From a bacterium (GTDB lineage Bacteria; Margulisbacteria; Marinamargulisbacteria; UBA817; JAQBTH01): a DNA stretch of 55,435 nucleotides. The notes under the pieces were generated by a model. The model had not been told where the DNA came from. It saw only the letters and a list, made by a program, of their open reading frames with translations, and did no database searches. The stretch is from contig JAQBTH010000003.1 in NCBI GenBank assembly GCA_027623425.1, positions 1-55,435 of the forward strand. The letters are read 5' to 3'. The translations under genes and the position numbers were made by a program. Of this stretch, positions 52,049 to 55,435 are shown in pieces; position 1 is the first letter of the stretch; every line of letters begins with the position of its first letter.

Positions 52049-54100
52049 ATGATTGAATTAATTAAGAGCCATCCGGGGCCCATTATTGTAAAAATGGGAA
52101 CACGGATTTTAACGAATGAATCTGGTGCTTTGGATGAATCGCAAATCAAGTCGATTGCCAAGCAAATTGCCGATATACGACGTACCTATAATAAAAAAGT
52201 GATCCTTGTTAGTTCAGGTTCAATTGCGTGTGGAATGGAATCTGGAAAATATGAGCTTCGGGATATTCCTGATAAGCAGGCTGTGGCATCAGTCGGGCAG
52301 GTTCTTTTAATGACACGTTACCATGATGCATTTAAATCGGAGGCGCTTACCATCGGACAAGTATTAATTACCCGTTATAGCTTCCGTAATGAGATGCGCC
52401 AGAATCACGCAATCGATACGATTAACCGCCTTCTTCAACTGGGTGTTGTGCCTATTATAAACGAAAACGATACGGTTTCGATTGAGGAAATACAGTTTGG
52501 CGATAACGATAGTTTGGCTGCACTTGTGGCCACTTTAATTGATGCCTCTGCGCTAATTTTGATGACCGATACGCACGGGGTTTATACAGCAAATCCAACA
52601 CTCGACTCTAACGCAAAATTGCTATCTGAATTGGTTGGTATTGATGATTCTATTTTTGATTATGTGAATGATGTTGAAAACACAAAGAGTCGTGGTGGCA
52701 TGAAATCAAAACTTTTGGCCGCGAAATCTGCTACTGATAAAGGTGTTCCAACCATTATTTGTCATGGACGGGAGCCTGACCTGTTGATGAAACTATTTAG
52801 CGGTTCAAAACTGGGGACTCACATTAGCCCTCTACCTGAAGCCATGCGATCTAACGTTACCATCGAATCTCAATGTCGCGCGGCCCATAGCGTGAGGGAT
52901 GCGTATGGTTTGGCGTCTACCTCAGTGAAGAATAATGCCCTGGACTTGATGGCTAGTGCTATTGAACGCAATGCGGATAAGATTATACAAGAGAATAAAA
53001 AAGACTTAGCTTTGGGTGAAAAACATGGTTTATCCAAAACCCTGTTAGATCGGCTTACATTAAATGACTCCCGTTTAAAAGGTATGGCCGATAGCCTGCG
53101 CATGATTCGTAAATTGGATGACCCGATAGGCGAAGTTTTGGATCAATGGACCTTAGAAAATAAATTAGTTATTACCAAACAGCGCACCCCGTTTGGCGTA
53201 ATTGGCATCATCTATGAGGCGCGGCCAAATGTGACCGCAGATGCCATCGGTTTAGCGCTAAAATCGGGAAATTCAGTTGTGTTACGCGGTAGTAAGTCCG
53301 CTCGCTATTCGAACAAAGTGATTTCAGAATTGTTACGAAACGCCGCTGTAGAGGCGGGATTACCAGGTGAGGGCATTCAACTTCTAGAAGATGTGACACA
53401 TGAAGGCGTGACTGTATTCGCTCAAACAACTAAATATTTAGACCTTGTGATTCCACGAGGTGGCGACAGCCTTATCAAACGCGTGGTAGACACAGCTAAA
53501 GTGCCGTCTATCGAAACGGGTGTTGGTAACTGTCATGTCTACGTCGATAAAGACGCGAACTTGGATATGGCGGAACCTATTATTATCAATGCCAAAGTGC
53601 AGCGCCCAAGCGTGTGTAACTCTGCTGAAAGCGTGTTGATTCATGCGGATGTGGCTGACGTGTTTGTACCTCGAATTGTGTCTGTTTTACAAGAAAAAGG
53701 CGTTGAAGTACGCGGTTGCGAACGAACGGTTTCGCTTGCATCCGGTGTAGTCGCAGCCACAGAGGCGGACTGGGGCAAGGAGTACTTGGATTTGATTATC
53801 GCGGTAAAAGTGGTGGAGTCCTTGGACGAGGCCATTTCTCATATTGGTCGCTATGGTAGCATGCATTCAGAAGCGATTATTACTGATAATTCTGTGGCTG
53901 CAAAACGCTTTGAACGGGAAATTGATGCAGCCGCTGTATTGCACAATTGTTCGACGCGATTTACGGATGGTGGTGAATTTGGGTTTGGTGCAGAAATGGG
54001 AATATCGACTCAAAAGATGCATGCACGTGGACCGATGGGGTTGAAGGAAATGACATCGTATAAGTATGTTGTCGAAGGCTCTGGCCAAATCAGAGGATAG
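52049..54100 (+). CDS. proBA: Bifunctional glutamate 5-kinase / gamma-glutamyl phosphate reductase fusion (P5CS-like)
   Basis: N-terminal IIVKMGTRILTNESGALDE...VPIINENDTVSIEEIQFGDNDSLAA; C-terminal TPFGVIGIIYEARPNVTADAIGLALKSGNSVVLRGS...CNSAESVLIH...EFGFGAEMGISTQKMHARGPMGL in one frame. Confidence 0.95.
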   Translation: MIELIKSHPGPIIVKMGTRILTNESGALDESQIKSIAKQIADIRRTYNKKVILVSSGSIACGMESGKYELRDIPDKQAVASVGQVLLMTRYHDAFKSEALTIGQVLITRYSFRNEMRQNHAIDTINRLLQLGVVPIINENDTVSIEEIQFGDNDSLAALVATLIDASALILMTDTHGVYTANPTLDSNAKLLSELVGIDDSIFDYVNDVENTKSRGGMKSKLLAAKSATDKGVPTIICHGREPDLLMKLFSGSKLGTHISPLPEAMRSNVTIESQCRAAHSVRDAYGLASTSVKNNALDLMASAIERNADKIIQENKKDLALGEKHGLSKTLLDRLTLNDSRLKGMADSLRMIRKLDDPIGEVLDQWTLENKLVITKQRTPFGVIGIIYEARPNVTADAIGLALKSGNSVVLRGSKSARYSNKVISELLRNAAVEAGLPGEGIQLLEDVTHEGVTVFAQTTKYLDLVIPRGGDSLIKRVVDTAKVPSIETGVGNCHVYVDKDANLDMAEPIIINAKVQRPSVCNSAESVLIHADVADVFVPRIVSVLQEKGVEVRGCERTVSLASGVVAATEADWGKEYLDLIIAVKVVESLDEAISHIGRYGSMHSEAIITDNSVAAKRFEREIDAAAVLHNCSTRFTDGGEFGFGAEMGISTQKMHARGPMGLKEMTSYKYVVEGSGQIRG

Positions 54101-54215
54101 AAATATGGGGGCATGCCGCGTTAGAATAAAACTTCCGGTACTCGATGTATCAGATATACACCTCCGTTCCTCTTTTTTATCCTGCCTTGCCTGACACCAT
54201 ATTTCTATCCTCTGA
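54090..54215. repeat. 19-bp perfect inverted repeat overlapping the 3' end of proBA
   Basis: TCAGAGGATAGAAATATGG (54090-54108) and its complement CCATATTTCTATCCTCTGA (54197-54215). Confidence 0.85.
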
Positions 54216-54267
54216 CTGTTTATTTTTTATTCCGTTCCCGAGAAAAATATGCCGCGTTAGAATAAAA
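54113..54267. repeat. 19-bp direct repeat ATGCCGCGTTAGAATAAAA, two copies
   Basis: Copies at 54113-54131 and 54249-54267. Confidence 0.85.
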
Positions 54268-54281
54268 TCTCAGGAGAATGA

Positions 54282-54674
54282 TTAGAGTAGCGTCATTAAG
54301 GCGGTACGAAGTTCTGGCAGTAGATGCTCGTGCTTCGCCAATTTACATAGTTCCAATTTAAATGTACTCCTCTGTGCTTCTGTGCCCGCTTCTAATAACA
54401 ATTGAATTGATTTTATAAACTGCGGTAGTCTATCTATTCCTAAAAGAGAGGCGTGATTCGGGTGTTGCTGAAGATAGCGATTTAAATGAGGTAGATTGTA
54501 AATGCTTATGCGCAAGATATCTTGTATATGAGTCTCGTTTAACGGAAGAAACATCACCTCACGAACATCACCACTTCTAGGTGTTAAAATATAGGTTTTC
54601 GAATTTGATAGTAGGCAGAACACATCTGCTTTTATTCGGGTTTTTTCGCCACAATATAAGGTGTGTAATGTCAC
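54282..54674 (-). CDS. Hypothetical protein, 130 aa, possibly 5'-truncated by the IS
   Basis: ORF whose GTG start lies within the presumptive IS end. Confidence 0.45.
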   Translation of the reverse strand: MTLHTLYCGEKTRIKADVFCLLSNSKTYILTPRSGDVREVMFLPLNETHIQDILRISIYNLPHLNRYLQQHPNHASLLGIDRLPQFIKSIQLLLEAGTEAQRSTFKLELCKLAKHEHLLPELRTALMTLL

Positions 54675-55435
54675 CAGTTAAGTCAAGCCAATATAAGAGA
54701 GTGTTGACGTGCTAGTTTGTCCTCCTTTCGTTGGTGGTTTTTCATGAATTGTTCAGGTGTGTTGTAGCGTAATGATTGGTGTGGGAAATCGGTATTGTAT
54801 TGAGTCACCCACTTAGCAAATGCTTGCTCAAACTCAAATGGGGACTGCCAATCATAAGGCCAGACGATGTCTTCTTTGAGGGTTCGCATGACGCGTTCAG
54901 TATCGGCGTTGCCTTTTGGGTTGTTCCAGGTGGTGAAGATTTGTTTAATCTTCATTCCAGCACAAGCTTTCATGAACCCTTGAGAGGTAGGCTGGCACCC
55001 GTTATCCGTGACGAGTTTCAGGTCATGTTGTGCGTGTAGAATGCCGTTGGGAAAGCGGGCATTAATCGCCATGTTAAGCGCGGCTAACCAATGGTCTGTT
55101 TTGGACTGAAATGCCACTGAATGGCCAATAATTTCCTTGGTATACCAATCCAACACCACATGGATATAAACCCATCCAAATGACCCAATTTTCACTTTGG
55201 TCATATCCGTTCCCCAAATCTGATTGGGTTGTATCCGCCCGTGGCTTTGGCTTAATGGGCACACGCTTGGCTAATAAACGGCTTTGCTTGGTGATAATCA
55301 GTCGGTTTTCTTTCATGATACGGTAAATCCGATTTTTCCCCACCACAATACCGTCTCTGTAGCGCAAATAGGCCCACACGCGCCGATATCCCCACAATGG
55401 ATGCTCACTTTTGATGCTGGCAATCTGTACTAACA
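54669..55435 (-). mobile_element. IS3-family insertion sequence, partial (extends beyond window)
   Basis: rve-type transposase core; putative terminal sequence TGTCACCAGTTAAGTCAAG at the left edge (boundary inferred). Confidence 0.7.
54683..55397 (-). pseudogene. IS3-family transposase OrfB, split into two frames
   Basis: 55074-55397 MWGYRRVWAYLRYRDGIVVGKNRIYRIMKENRL (HTH_21-like), then another frame 54683-55264 PNQIWGTDMTKVKIGSFGWVYIHVVLDWYTKEIIGHS...ERVMRTLKEDIVWPYDW (rve core). Confidence 0.8.

Noticed and set aside
55215-55235. Programmed -1 frameshift in the IS3 transposase
   Set aside because: Break lies within the OrfB region, after the HTH part, and no A6G-type slippery sequence is present there
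1-55435. CRISPR arrays, rRNA genes, prophage structural genes
   Set aside because: No regularly spaced repeats, rRNA-like tracts or capsid/terminase-like ORFs were seen

Overview
About 55 kb of a low-to-mid GC bacterial genome. It falls into four blocks. (1) 1-8.4 kb is an accessory minus-strand locus. It encodes a FlgE/F/G-family hook/rod protein, several small helical proteins without a recognised family, and a transglutaminase-like Cys-His-Asp protein. That last gene is truncated by the left window edge and is absent from the supplied ORF track. (2) 8.5-17.1 kb is a minus-strand cluster with overlapping start/stop codons: TPR-GT32, GT2, methyltransferase, GT4, then two tandem divergent paralogs whose motifs resemble the SelO/kinase fold (inference). 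(3) 17.2-50.1 kb is a contiguous minus-strand information-processing super-cluster running tRNA-Trp, secE, nusG, rplKAJL, rpoBC, the str, S10, spc and alpha genes, truA, rplM, rpsI and a serA-like gene. rpmD is missing from its usual slot. (4) 50.2-55.4 kb is a plus-strand rplU-rpmA-obg-proBA operon in which ProB and ProA are fused into one ORF. It is followed by a repeat-bearing intergenic region and a frame-disrupted IS3-type transposase cut by the right window edge. Lineage is not determinable with certainty. An unsplit rpoC without rpmD would be compatible with a non-cyanobacterial relative of Cyanobacteria (e.g. Margulisbacteria), but that is speculative. The parts most worth follow-up are the FlgE/F/G export-like locus with its transglutaminase-like gene, the tandem SelO-like pair inside a glycosyltransferase operon, and the ProB-ProA fusion.
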